Origin: Plasmodium brasilianum
Lineage: Eukaryota > Apicomplexa > Aconoidasida > Haemosporida > Plasmodiidae
Length of the DNA: 64,000 bases
NCBI RefSeq assembly: GCF_023973825.1
Contig: NC_090120.1
Coordinates: 1,962,501 to 2,026,500, forward strand
Direction of reading: 5' to 3'
Each line of letters starts with the position of its first letter. Within the stretch, counting starts at the first letter, position 1. Both the position numbers and the translations under genes were made by a program. Under the pieces are notes generated by a model. It worked only from the letters and a program-made list of their open reading frames with translations. It was not told the DNA's origin and did not search any database. Shown here in pieces: positions 1 to 12,344 of the stretch.

Positions 1-939
1 ATTTTTTTACTTTTTTTTAAATGTCAATTTTTAGAAGTATTTTAAAAAATATTTAAAAATGCTAAAATATGAGGAAGAGGAAGAAACAAAATTACGGAAA
101 AATAATAAAACCTAAGCAAAGAAAAAAAAAAATAAAAAGGGGGAAGAATCTGAAGAATACACGAAAAAGTCTTTTTTTCCCAATATGCAGGAAATGAAAA
201 TTTAAAAAAAAAAAAAAAGTAAAATAAGGAAAAGGGAAAAATACAAAATGGGTAAAGCACTGAGAGAAAGGTGGAGAGTGAACATCAAAATGGGCATAAC
301 AAATGAGCATAACAAATGAACTTAACAAATGAACATATCAAATAAACATATCAAATGAACATATCAAATGAACATATCAAATGAACATCAAAATGAACAT
401 ATCAAATGAGCATATCAAATGAGCATATCAAATGAAACATATCAAATGAAACATATCAAATGAACATCAAAATGCGAATTTTAAAAAATGGGAAAAATTC
501 GTTTTCTGTGTGTTTTCCCTTATTTCCCCCCCCAGTTTTCATCGTTATAACATACATGCCATCATACACTTGATTAAAAAGTGAAAAAGAAAACCATTCA
601 TATAAAGGGGGGGGGCTATGCTTGCAGGATCTATGATAAAAACAGGAATACCTTCATATATATATAAGTATATATACATGTGTATATGTACGAGAATATA
701 TATATATATATATATATATATGTCTATGTGGTTCACCTTCCCTCCAAGTATTAAATGTTACTTTTGCTAAACCCGAGTGATAGGCAATTACAAGTTATAA
801 GTATTGTACGCATACTATTGTGCATAAATATGCTTGTACGTACTCCTTCTCCCCCTTCCTGAGTTGAGGGTCCGTTGCACCCCTTTCAAGCATGTAGAAT
901 AACCACTCTTCAAGCGAGTAATTCCAATAGTTTTTCTGT
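1..939. other. 3' flank of the CLAG gene, no gene seen
   Basis: This stretch holds A/T homopolymers, a 13-bp tandem repeat (about 290-476) and a (TA)n run near 693-721. Apparent reading frames here are low-complexity. The segment closest to 940 is somewhat GC-richer and is probably the 3' untranslated region of the CLAG gene that ends at 940. I see no further gene. Confidence 0.6.
290..476. repeat. 13-bp minisatellite
   Basis: About a dozen imperfect copies of a 13-base unit (CATATCAAATGAA and close variants, some reading GAGCATATCAAAT) run head to tail. The array lies downstream of the CLAG stop codon and does not overlap a coding exon. Confidence 0.8.
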
Positions 940-2373
940 CTAGGTATTATTTACAGGAGTCTGATTTAAAGGCTCCGTCGTAGGCTCTGTTGAACTCTTC
1001 GTTGAACACTCCGTCGAACCCTCATTTGAACTCTCCGTTTTGTCAATCATCTCTCCTTCGTAAAATATAATGTCTCTTTCGTTTAAGTATTCCTCATTTT
1101 CGTCTAAACCTTCAAAATAAGAATTATTATCTTGATAGAAAAGACTAGTATGATGTGTTGGATTTTCAATCTGTACCGGTTGTAATAATGATAAATTAAC
1201 ATCCATATGATTTATCTCTTCTTCACTAAAATTTTTCGCGTCTATTCTTGATTCCATTGCTTGTTCATAGTAACCCTCATTTTGGGTGCCAGTGTATGCT
1301 CTTTTAAGGGATTTCAATAAAACATCAACAGTGCATTTATTAAAAATGGACTTAATAAACATATTAATGTAAGTTTCAGCAATAGTATAGAATCTATCAA
1401 TTACTCGAAAAGTACTTCTAAATAGAAACGTTACATTATCAAAGAAAGCATACCATCTCATTAAAGTAAAAATGAAAAATGTAACTGATAAACTGTGTAC
1501 AACACCTAAAATTACCTGACCGTTAATACTATGAACACTTAATTTTTCTTTCGGTTGATTTATTATTAAACCCTTTGTTTGTTTTTTCAATTCATCTGGA
1601 AGATGATTGGGGAAGAACAGAACATTTCGATACAGTGTATTACCAGCCATATATATGGACAAGTAGATAAAGAACTGGGTAAATTTTCCATCCTTAAGCC
1701 TACTCTCATAATATGCATTCCAGAAAGTACTATTAGCCTCTTTTATTTCATCTTTAACTTTCATATAGAACGCGGCTATAACTATGGGTACAAACTTCCT
1801 GTCAATGAACTGAGACATCTTCTTGAAGGAGTGGTAATTAGCACTAGTTACAGCCTGATATTCACATAAGACGCTTAAATTATTTAAATTAAATACAGCG
1901 AATATATCTGAAGCTAATTTATACATATTAGCTAGAATAAACGTTTTTCCATATTTTAACTGTATGACTGGTTTCTTTATATATAAAGGGAATAACACAT
2001 TTATAATACTGTCAAACATGCTACCATAATATACATATGCAAAACGCATTTGTGGTTCTTCATGTACTGACATACCCATCATCTTTGCCTTTCCATAAGA
2101 TTTATCAAGTTCATTTATATGACTACTTATCTGTACAACAAACATCATCTGGAATATTGAAAACATGGTTTTTTCAAAAAAACGCGATGCCATAGACTTA
2201 TGTATTTCTTCCTCTCTCTCTTCAATGCTTAACTTTGAGTAATCATTCCGAACGTTGAAGAAGAATATGTTATTCATGCCCTGCAAAAAAAAAAAAAAAA
2301 AAAAAAAAGGGGGTAAAAGTATGTACACCGCGCACGGATTACAAAGTAACATGTGCAGAAAAAAGTGTATGTA

Positions 2374-2417
<44 letters not shown>

Positions 2418-5400
2418 ATGAAAACATAAACAATCCAATTTACACATGCAGGAACATTCATGCACGTATCTTACTATGTCATCGTTTCTCCTGTGAGAGA
2501 AGTAGCTGTACTGGATCTTCTTAAAGAGCAAGCGCACAGTTTGCATGAAAGAGGTAGAGGAAAAAGTGGACTTGTTCATTTTGTAAATGGCAAATAACTC
2601 TTCTGCTACTTCTTTTAAAAGAGATTTATTTATTTTATATCCATATATGATTCCAAATTTATAATAGTTCATCGGATTACCATGAATGTTATGTAAAAAG
2701 TAACGTGCTCGTTCTCTTTTCATATTAATTTTTGGAGTAGCTCCAAAAAATTTTCTTAAAAGCATGATATCACCTGCAAAATACATATCATTATAATATT
2801 TTGTATAGAGCTCATAGCAATCTCTCATTAACATAATTTTGTTATTTATATTGTAAGGACCAAATTTTTTAAATAAAGTTTTTACATGTCTTTGATTAAA
2901 ATTTTTTATATATGCTTCTTCAATTAGTTTCTTCATATGTTCTGTCCACATACTATATTTTGGAGCAATAAACTCTCTTTTTTTTTTTTTTTCTGGGATA
3001 TCAAACCTTGAATCTTGAACTTCATAGTTTATTAGTGTAAACCCAGTTAAGTAATTAACAAACCAATCTTTAAACTTCCCTTCAATTGTCATGGTTATAC
3101 CGAATGGATGTTGATCCTTAAGTGGAGTTTCATTTAGATAATAAAAGAAGTCCAACTGTAATATTGAATTTACGTGCACTATGAACTTTATGCATTTCTT
3201 GACCTTTTCTACGAAGTCTTTGCTGATTAGCTGTTCCAGTTCTGCAAAGGTGGTGAGGGGGGAAGGAAAAAAAGGAAAAAGGGGAAAAAAAAAATTTATT
3301 TGCAATAATCGCTACGATAAATTGTGCGGTTCGTGGAGGGGGAAGCACTAGTTCGGAAGCACTCTCTGTACTCCCCAAATAACTTTGCTATAATTTCGTA
3401 GCTACGTTATGACTACACCGCGACCGCCTAGCGGCTATTTCGTCATTTACAAATGTATTTCGTTTATTTTGTTTATTTCGTTTATTTCGTTTATTTCGTT
3501 TATTTCGTTTATTTTGTTTATTTCGTATATTTCGTTTATTTCGTTTATTTCGTTTATTTCGTTTTGCTCCATTTTGTTATATTTTACTTCACTTATTTTG
3601 ATTTACTTATTTTTGTTCATTTATTTTAAGTCATTTTTTTTCGTCTCGTTCCTTTTCATTTCGTTAAGTGCGCCTTACCCTCCAAAAAATACACGGATTC
3701 GTTTTTCCTTATATAATTCGTGTAGTACTTCTTAAAATATGAGGGAAACCAGTGGTTTGTTACCATCGTTTTTTTATCCTTGTCTTCGTTTTTCAAATTC
3801 AAGTACATGGCATACGCTATGCTGCGGTCGGGAATGTCTGTACATGTATAAGGGCAGAAGGTAAGGGGGGGAGGGGGCTTATGTGGACATGTGTTCAGAT
3901 CATGTGTACACACGTACACACAGATAATACACCCCATGAGGTCAGTACAAAAAAATACTCATATGCACAAATACCACTACTACAATTGCAGAATGGTGAA
4001 CTGTTATGCGACCATTATAATATGTTCAAAGAGTAACTTAAAAATTTAAGTGTGCAATAACGGATTTAAAAAGGGGAAAAGACGGGAATATACTAACGAG
4101 AGCCAAATTTGCGGCTCCATTTTTTTTTTTTTTTTTTTTTTTTCTAGATACCTTTGTAGGATGTTATTCTGAATAAGAACAAAAAGGTAAACCAATTCAA
4201 GTCGTGCATGAGAAAGTTACTGTAATCCTCATAAATATTTAGATATCGGATGAGGGAACTAACAACATTTACTTTTAATATTTTCGTTGTATATGCATTG
4301 AACTTTTGCAGCATTGACATACCTCCTGGTACTTGACCTGACAAAGTTAAAATGGGAAGTACATTGTGAGGGGAAGGGAGAAATGGGAGCACAAGAATGT
4401 AGTGTACATGTAATATGAATAATCAGAGGAAATGTAGTAACATGAAGAAGCGGAAGAAGAGCGATTAAGAGGACGCTCGAAAAAGAAAATGGAAACTACA
4501 TTTTTATCTATTTTTGAAGGGTTATTACTGTTAATATAAAAAAGGGTTCCTATACAAATATTATATTCTGACAAATCGTGCGTTTTACGACGGAATGATG
4601 ATTTAATTTCAAAGGATAGAAATCTCTCTTTTTTGTTTCTGATATGGTACATACTAATGCCTGTAGGTTTTAGAAAACAATAGTAAATTTTGAAATATGT
4701 AACTCTGTCTCAATGATGATATTACATATGTGAAAGTAGTTTGCAGTTGTCCTTATGAAACTTCGTCGTTCATTACTCATCGTTTGCTTCTCATTTTTTT
4801 TAGAGAGTAATAATAATCTTATTTGTCATTTGTATTACAATTTTGGAGATTGTCATAAAGGTCCTTCAATTGCTTGTCATCTTCGTAGGCAAGTTGTATC
4901 GCTGCAAAGAGGAAACAAGTGGAAAATAAAAATTGTAATATAAAAAGTGGAAAATTAAAAGTGGAAAATAAAAAGTGGAAAATAAAAAGTGGAAAATAAA
5001 AAGTGGAAAATAAAAAGTGGAAAATAAAAAGTGGAAAATTAAAAGTGGAAAATGTATGTGTGCATATTTGTTAAGTCATTCGTATGGTCATTTTGCAGCT
5101 TCTACGCTTTTCTGTTTTGCCGCTTTTCCGTTTTGTCGTCTTATCCCCCTTACCGTTGTAATACCCTGGGAGGTAGAGAGAACTAACGTATGCGCTAATG
5201 TCCCCACCTAACAATAACAGATAACGGGAAAATGAATTGGCAGTAAAAAGATGAAATATGCTGCTTTTGGTATGTAAAAAGAAACAGAAAAACGGGTGTA
5301 TTTGTTAAATGATGCAATTGGCATGTTAACTAACGAAGCTGTTATGATAAATTGATGTAGTTTGCTTCTATTAAAAGCAACGCATGAACGAATAATTACT

Positions 5401-7167
5401 TAGAATGCCAACTAGATTTAAAAGGTGCACATAAAAAACTTGGTCCCCACTAAATTCGTTGTAATACTTTACAAAATGGTAATAATTTATATAAACGTCA
5501 AATGGGTTGGTGCTTATCTGATCAGAAAATTTAGTTTGTTCAAACTGGTAGTTATATTTATCATAAAATTGTATATTCATCTCATTTTGGTCTTTAAATT
5601 TTGGTCCTTCATATATATTACATGTTATATGATTTTCTTTACACATAAATTGAAAAAATTTTTCCCTCAAATGGTCTACTTCTAGTAGTATTTGTATATT
5701 TAAATTTAATTTAGATGCATTTATATATAACTCCATTTGATATTTATTAAAGTTATGAATTAAAAATTCTAGTATTGAACATTCTTCAGATGTTGACATA
5801 ATATTATCATTTAAATATTGTCTTCTTCTTTTTATATAACTTCCATATGTATTCTCATTATCGCAATTTAAGTCTAACACTTTAAACCTGTCCGATTCAT
5901 TAAAACGTAGGATACTTAGCCAGCTATGAAACCTTAAATTACCTTGATCGAAATATTGGTTGTAATTCTTGAGGGCTAGTTTCAAAATCATAAAGTGCCC
6001 CAACGCTGCACAGAAAAAAAAAAAAAAGAGGATGAAAATTGGGAGAAATGAATAGAAGATGTTCATTGATATCACTGATGGAGGCTCACACATGGACGCG
6101 TAACAGATGATTGTAAAAACGAGAGATGGGCAGGAAAAGGAAAGAGAAGAAAAGATAGAACGAAATAGCGATGAAAAAATGAAGAAAGAGCGATGAAAAA
6201 ATGAAGAAAGAGCGACGAAAAAATGACAAAAAAAACGACAAAAGAGTAACAAAGCAAAGCTACAGCTGAGTGGTTGATGCAAGAGTGGATGGTTACCCAT
6301 GTAATGAGACCCGATTATGTTAAACACTCCAATGTTGTAGCGATTTGCCAGATTGTCTAAGTTTTCCATAAACTGTATATTCGGTTGATATGTGAAGAGT
6401 AGATCTTCTTGGTTAATTTTGTCCATATTTGCATCAATAGGCATATATAAAGAAATTTTCTCTTTAATATCTTTGCTTATATTTTCTATGTTTTCTTTAT
6501 TTTCTATACTTTCCTTATTTTCTATACTTTCCTTATTCTCTATACTTTCCTTATTTTCTATACTTTCCTTATTTTCAAGTATTAGTCTCTTCACAAAATA
6601 TGTATTCGTTTCCTTACCCTCATCACCCTTGTTATTCAGATCAGTTCTCTCCTTAGTAAAGAGGTTATTTAGTTCTAGTAAAGCTTCTTTATAATTATAA
6701 TTTTTTTTGTAAGATTTCATAGGTAATTGCATAAATTTTATAATTTTTAAAGTCCTTACAGTTAAAACCTTTTTTTTGATTAAATCTGATATGTTAACTT
6801 TATAATTTATAGACACCTGTATCTTTAAAACATTTTCATATTTTATTATGTCCTCCGGTCCCGCATTAGGTGTAGGTACAAGATAAGTCTGTTCATCCCC
6901 ATTTTCAGTAATAAATTTTTTAACTTGAAATTTTGACAAATCGAAATATTGTTCGATCTCATGGTTTACTATAGGAATTTTCAATGTATCCTGATTTAAC
7001 GTTTGCAATAACAGGTTTTCTAATAGTCCTAATTTGTCATATAACTCTTCATTGTTTATTATTTTTTTTAATTCATTGATGTTATCATTTTTGTAGGAGC
7101 AATGTATATTTCTAGCTAAGATTGTTAGTATATAAATTATGATTGGTTGAATAAACCAAATTTTCAT
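940..7167 (-). CDS. CLAG: Cytoadherence-linked asexual protein (CLAG/RhopH1), nine exons, complete
   Basis: Rhoptry-derived subunit of the RhopH complex, which in P. falciparum reaches the host-cell membrane and is needed for nutrient channel activity. Proposed exons in transcript order: 7167-6297, 6005-5400, 5207-5154, 4901-4839, 4660-4529, 4337-4152, 3837-3679, 3241-2475, 2280-940. All introns are GT..AG; the first seven are phase 1 and the last phase 0. The joined frame is open for 1392 residues, close to the usual CLAG length. I start at the second Met (7167) because a signal peptide ([18 protein letters not shown]) follows directly; an in-frame codon 30 bases upstream is possible. Family blocks include [14 protein letters not shown] in exon 1, [13 protein letters not shown] in exon 2 and [11 protein letters not shown] in exon 9. 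A hydrophobic helix at about residues 1202-1224 matches the CLAG membrane segment. The tail is Ser/Thr/Glu-rich. Exon 1 carries a KESIEN repeat at about residues 197-228. Which CLAG paralogue this is cannot be told here. Confidence 0.95.
3457..3566. repeat. 9-bp minisatellite inside CLAG intron 7
   Basis: About twelve copies of a 9-base unit (TTTATTTCG, some TTTATTTTG) lie wholly within the intron between the 3837-3679 and 3241-2475 exons. The plus-strand frame reads a repeating Phe-Ile-Ser pattern, which is an artefact of the repeat. Confidence 0.85.
4917..5054. repeat. 14-bp minisatellite inside CLAG intron 3
   Basis: Tandem copies of a 14-base unit (AAAAAGTGGAAAAT, with some AAATTAAAAGTGG variants) fill the centre of the intron between exons 5207-5154 and 4901-4839. 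Confidence 0.85.
6168..6233. repeat. 22-bp direct repeat, three copies, inside CLAG intron 1
   Basis: Three head-to-tail copies of a 22-base unit starting GCGATGAAAAAATGAAGAAA; the third copy has diverged. The array lies in the intron between exons 7167-6297 and 6005-5400. Confidence 0.8.
6482..6577 (-). repeat. 18-bp coding repeat in CLAG exon 1
   Basis: About five copies of an 18-base unit encode the hexapeptide KESIEN (last copy KENIEN) in frame with the CLAG protein, at about residues 197-228. Because the unit is a multiple of three, copy number can change without breaking the frame. Confidence 0.9.
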
Positions 7168-9728
7168 TGTACAGAAATCCCTATTTACTTTATACATACA
7201 TTAATAAAAAATTATTCTTTTATACCTCAAAAGGTGCGGTAGTCATGTGCGCCCTTGCTGATAAAAAGGTAAGGTTATACATATGTGTGTATACACTTAC
7301 ATATTTATATATATATATATTTATTTAAATCTATATGTAAATAGAGATTTACAAAAAGTACGAAGGTAAGTTAAAAACGGTAGGTACATAGCGATTCGCT
7401 GTTAATCCATATGACAACATGGGAAAAAATGGGGGAAAACGGAATAATACAAACGCATAAAAATATGTGTGTACGTGAGTATAAGCTTTTATGTTTGGGT
7501 ATACCTCTGCACTCGAGTTAGTGCATTTTTAAGGCGTTCCTTTGATTAAGAAGTCTTTTTATTAAGCCTTAAGTTTTCCTATTTGCGTCTTCTTCCTTTT
7601 TACTTTTTACCTCTTTCTTATTATTCCTTGCTTCTTACTTTTTACGTTTTACCTCTTTCTTTTTACTCCTTACTTCTTCCTTTTTCCTTTTTCCTTCTTG
7701 CGTCTTCTTTTTTTCTTTTTACTTTTACATGAATGTTTGTGGAAACACAATATTTATGGTTATGAGCTGCTGATGAAAAGGATTTTATTTTTTTGAGAAA
7801 ATTTACAATTTGAAATATACAATTTTGGCTGTAATTCATTTTTTTTTTCTTTTTTTTTACCTCATTTAGCATATATTCCTTTATTTTTTTATCTTTATAT
7901 ATTTTATTATGATTACACTTTGTCTTCTTTTATTTTTCTTTGTATTTTCTTTAATTTTAATTTTAATTTTTTTTTTTTTTTTTTTTAGTAGTATATCGCA
8001 ATAGGATATAAAATTGCTTTTGGTTCATTAGAACTACTCTGTAATTCGTTTATGACACACTGAAGAAAACGAACAAAAAGCAAAAAATGCACCTTTAAAA
8101 GAACAGAAAAGTAAAAAATATGCAACATTTTAAAGAAAAAAAAAAAAAGAGAGGCATATGATTTTAGATTAAAACCTTTAATTAATAAAAAAAAAAAAAA
8201 AAAAAAAAAAAATATTATACTTCGTATGTATTTTACTATTTTGTTGTATATATATATTTATATATATATGCATGTTATATGTATATATTTGCATACATAA
8301 AAGATGTTTCTAAGGAATGAAATATGCACAGCTATATGATTACCCATTTTATATTTATCGATGGTAAATAAATAGTGCACATTTTATGTATTTTAATTTT
8401 TCTTTTGAATAAGATTAAAAAGCGTGCATATAATGATACGTAATTACTATGTTTTTATTTTTTGACACATTTTGTATGTCCAAAAGATTAATGAAAATAT
8501 AATTGCACATTTTTTTTTTGCAGCAAAATTTTTTATAAAACTTATTTTTGCATAAAGGGAAGTATGTATATATATATATATATATATGCATATATATATA
8601 TGCATATTCTTTTTTGAAAAAGGAAACAAATACTTAAATACTACCACTTTGGAAAATCATCATTTTTACATAAATTAGGCGAAGCGTTAAAATTTGTGTT
8701 ATGCATACATAACAGAATGACAGAAACTAACGTACCAACTAAGTATACATAGATATATATATATATACAAAATACACAATATGGTGGTAAAAAATATATA
8801 ACAATACTTCTTCTGAAGTACATTAAAGTTTCGTAAAAATGTAAACAAACAGACAAGCAGATAAACGATAAAACAAACGGACGCACATATTCATGTGTCT
8901 GCTTTTGTATCCTTTTTGAAGTTAATTATTAGTTTAGATTGAAGTTACGACTTTTTTTATTTTTACCTTTTTAAACTTGGAAAAATACTACCTTTCTTCC
9001 ATTTGCGCAATGTTGATTTTTATTTTTACAAAAAAGGAAAAAGGGAAAAGTTAGTAAGCGTTTACATAGTGATGTTATCCTTTGTTACTTGAAGTCTTCT
9101 AGGACGAGTGTTGTCCTGTGTCTATATGTGGTGTGTAGCAGTGTATTTTTTTTTTTTTTTTTTTTTTGTAATTCTGTCATTTTGAGCTGAGCAACTGCGT
9201 TATTATTCGTCTAATTTTTCCTTTTACATTTTTTAATTCTTAAAATATTAAGTCATAAAAAAAAAAAAGGAATTATTTTGAAAATAAAGTGAAAATTTTT
9301 GAAGCAGTGAGGAGAATAAGTTTATGAAGCTTTGTTACGCTTGTTACGTATATATATGTAGAAATATATGTTTATATATTTATGTACACCCATGTGTGTT
9401 GTATGCGTTTTCAGTTACGTGGTGTTACTTGTATATTTTATATCTAAATTGTAAATAATAAAGATATTATTCAGTTGTTTGAAGTAGTTTATTTTTTTGT
9501 AAAATTTTTATGGGATTTCTCTCCATTTTCAATACATGCAGTGTCATTTCTTTTTCTTTTTCTGTCCATATAAGTTAAATATGTGAAGCATAAGAAAAAA
9601 AAAAAAAATAATAAAGGGCTGGATGCGTTTTACCTTTGCGAGTTGCGTTTATCTGCCTATTAAAAGGAAATTTACACATACATGTACATTCGTACATACA
9701 TACATACATACGTATATATTTATGCATA

Positions 9729-9768
<40 letters not shown>

Positions 9769-9841
9769 TTTTTTTTGGAGTATTGTATTATCCATTGTGG
9801 TCAACAAAATGAAAACTTCTTACATGTTACCCTAATTTTAG

Positions 9842-9875
<34 letters not shown>

Positions 9876-9957
9876 CTAAATAAATGGATTATACAAATCG
9901 CCAAACTGAAAGCATAATATTGTCATGCAAATAGCATAAAAAAATATGTCGAATAAA

Positions 9958-10118
9958 AATTAGAATAAAAATTAGAATAAAAATAGAACAAAAATGCCGA
10001 ATAAAAATTAGAACAAAAATGCCAAATAAAAATTAGAACAAAAATGCCGAATAAAAATTAGAACAAAAATGCCGAATAAAAATAGAACAAAAGTTCCAAA
10101 TAAAAATAGAATAAAAAA
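9958..10118. repeat. 25-bp minisatellite and derivatives
   Basis: Imperfect tandem units of about 25 bases (AATAAAAATTAGAACAAAAA followed by TGCCG), with shorter variants at both ends. It is noncoding in all frames. Confidence 0.75.
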
Positions 10119-10190
10119 GTTAAACTATTTAGCATTAAAATATCAAATTATCAGCATAAAAATGTCATGCAAAAAAAAAAAAAAAAAAAA

Positions 10191-10236
<46 letters not shown>

Positions 10237-11419
10237 CAAAATAGCATTGTCTTCTTTCTTAATTTTTATAAAAAATTAATAATTAGCAAATCAGAAGAGT
10301 TCTAAAAATAAAAGAACAAAAAGATATAAAAGGAAAAAAAAAATTTATTCTTTGAGAATGTTTCTCTTTAATATGCTCTTCAAATAAATTTGAGAATTTC
10401 TTTTATTTTACTAATATAATAATAAAATCATGTAATAAAATATAAACCTTATTCGGGACAAATTATGTAGATCAATCTGGAAAGAAGTAATTTAAAAATT
10501 TTTTTTTTTTTTTTTTTCATATTTTTATTTTATAAATAATAAATATAATTATAAATATATATATACCCCGAGGATGCAGAGAAAATGTAATTTGAATATA
10601 TATAACATGTATAAAATAATATAATAAAAAAAAAAATTAAAAAAATGGAGAAACATCTATTTTTGTTATATTTTTGAATACAAAATGTACTATATTATTT
10701 TATCCTTTGCAACATTTGTCTATTATCTGTAATTCAAAATAATTTAGCTTTTTATATGTATATGACTGTTTTAAAAAAAATAGACCTGAATGAGAAAAAT
10801 AAATATTACTTATATGCAACATCTTTAGAATGAAATGAAAATATAGAATATATAAGCCCATAATATAAAAAACATGAATTCACTTATGTATTTTGTATTT
10901 ATGTATACATATACATATATATAATTTATTATATATAAAAAAATAAAAAATATAAATAAATAATTCATGTTTTATTATATAATAAATTTACACAAGGAAA
11001 TCAGATTTTATTAAATTTCAGTATGCACTAATTAATTTTTTAAAATTGAACAAGAAATAAATATGAATTAAATATATTATATACATTTTCATTTATCTCT
11101 GTTATAACATTCATTCGATATAATTTATAACGTATAATTTTGAAAAACATAAGAAAAGTACTCAAATAAAAAAAAAGAAATATATATTTAAATATTACAA
11201 AAATATGAGTGTTCACTATATATTATGCATATATATATTTATTTATCTATATAAATTTATTACCTATTCGTTTATGCGATAATTGAGGTTTTGTCTATTC
11301 ATAACTAATTCACGCTAATTATAAATTGCAATAAAATTTTCTTAACCTATTCTGTAATACTCTTTTTTTATATGAAAAATATTCATCTTATTTTTTATAA
11401 AAAATATTTCAATTACTTC

Positions 11420-11551
11420 ATGAGAAGGCCGTTCCAGGTAGTTGAATATGTATGGCACCACCAATGCTGTTATTACTTATGGGCCGAAATAATCTTAAAG
11501 GTTTGCTGCCGAATGATATATGTAAATATTTTTTGTGCTGCATGTTTATAA
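11420..11551 (+). other. GC-rich island; candidate noncoding RNA or 43-codon ORF
   Basis: Bases 11,421-11,515 are about 43% G+C by hand count, well above the surrounding DNA. In AT-rich malaria genomes such islands are often structured RNA genes or exons. The plus strand also has an ATG-initiated frame of 43 codons (11,420-11,551) starting MRRPFQVVEYVW, rich in Cys and Trp and unlike any family I know. I found no tRNA, C/D-box or convincing long-stem signature by eye, so I cannot choose between RNA gene, small ORF and gene relic. Confidence 0.3.
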
Positions 11552-12119
11552 ATCTTTATATTACTATCTTTTAAAGCAATTTTCGATAAACTTGAATTTT
11601 TATGTTATGTAAAAACCACCTATGAGTATTATTTACCCGAGTTTAACCCCTTATAAGTATTATTATTATTACTATTGTTACTATTATTATTATTTATTTT
11701 TATTTTTTTTTCCAGTTTATGACCATAATGTTTATTTTACATATTAACTACTTAATATAAACTATACCCTTATAGGAATTGAAAAAAAAGGGGCACACAG
11801 ATTTTCCATATAACGAAAAATGGTAATAAAAAAAAAAAAAAAGAACTGCTAAGTTATTAATCAAAAGTGATAAGGGTTCCAAAGTTTCCCCTCGTCACAT
11901 GTATATATATATATATATATATATATAAATTATATACATATTATGTAAATGTATGAAGATGAACATGTAAATGTCTCTCTATACTACTACATCACAATTA
12001 AGGTAAAAGTTGGGGGCTCCATTTTTATCCTTTCGGTATTTTACTTTTTACAAAAACGAATTTTTGTTATCTGCGTTTATCATATTTTATTACTAACTTT
12101 TAACATCTTGGTTAAGATA

Positions 12120-12344
12120 TTAAAATAAATATAGAATGTTGTTACGTGGGATAAATTTTTTTATGATAGTGAAAAAAATAATACTCGTAGTAACAAAAAA
12201 GTACATATCATATGTCGAAGTTATAATGTTAGGGCAATAAAACAGGGTTTTGAAAAAAAATAAAATAAAAATAAGGCCTATAAAAGCTTCTCTTGCTTTT
12301 TTTTCGTTTGGTCTTAGCATATATTGATAAAACAACTGTGTTTA
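12120..12344 (-). other. Possible exon encoding a small two-helix membrane protein
   Basis: A minus-strand frame ends with TAA at 12,120. An ATG lies about 15 bases inside its upper end, and a possible acceptor (ACACAG) sits just upstream near 12,336. The product of about 66-71 residues has a basic start (MLRPNEKKAREAF) and two hydrophobic stretches separated by YCPNIITSTYD. Codon use is less AT-extreme than noise ORFs nearby. I do not recognise a family. It may be the last exon of a gene, a relic or chance. Confidence 0.3.

Larger units (their letters stand above)
7168..12119. other. 5' flank of CLAG and AT-rich intergenic DNA
   Basis: No gene is supported here. The part next to the CLAG start probably contains its promoter and 5' untranslated region. 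It includes a long C/T-rich tract (about 7570-7700 on the plus strand), many poly-A and poly-T runs, (TA)n runs and a 25-bp repeat near 9958-10118. A short GC-rich island at about 11,420-11,515 is listed separately. Confidence 0.6.

Noticed and set aside
42..328. Two minus-strand ORFs rich in Phe
   Set aside because: They come from poly-A rich plus-strand sequence downstream of CLAG and lack any domain or start context.
3409..3735. Plus-strand ORF of 108 codons with Phe-Ile-Ser repeats
   Set aside because: It is the translation of the 9-bp intronic repeat on the strand opposite to CLAG.
4347..4528. Continuation of the CLAG exon-5 frame beyond the proposed donor at 4528
   Set aside because: The splice to 4337 restores the family sequence with the right length, while the read-through is Phe/Ser-rich and out of register.
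6072..6257. Minus-strand Phe/Ser-rich ORF inside CLAG
   Set aside because: It lies in intron 1 between a good donor (6296) and acceptor (6006), and the spliced protein matches the CLAG family without it.
9623..9879. Two overlapping plus-strand ORFs of 65-70 codons
   Set aside because: They read through (TA)n, poly-T and poly-A tracts; the residues are runs of Tyr-Ile, Phe and Lys.
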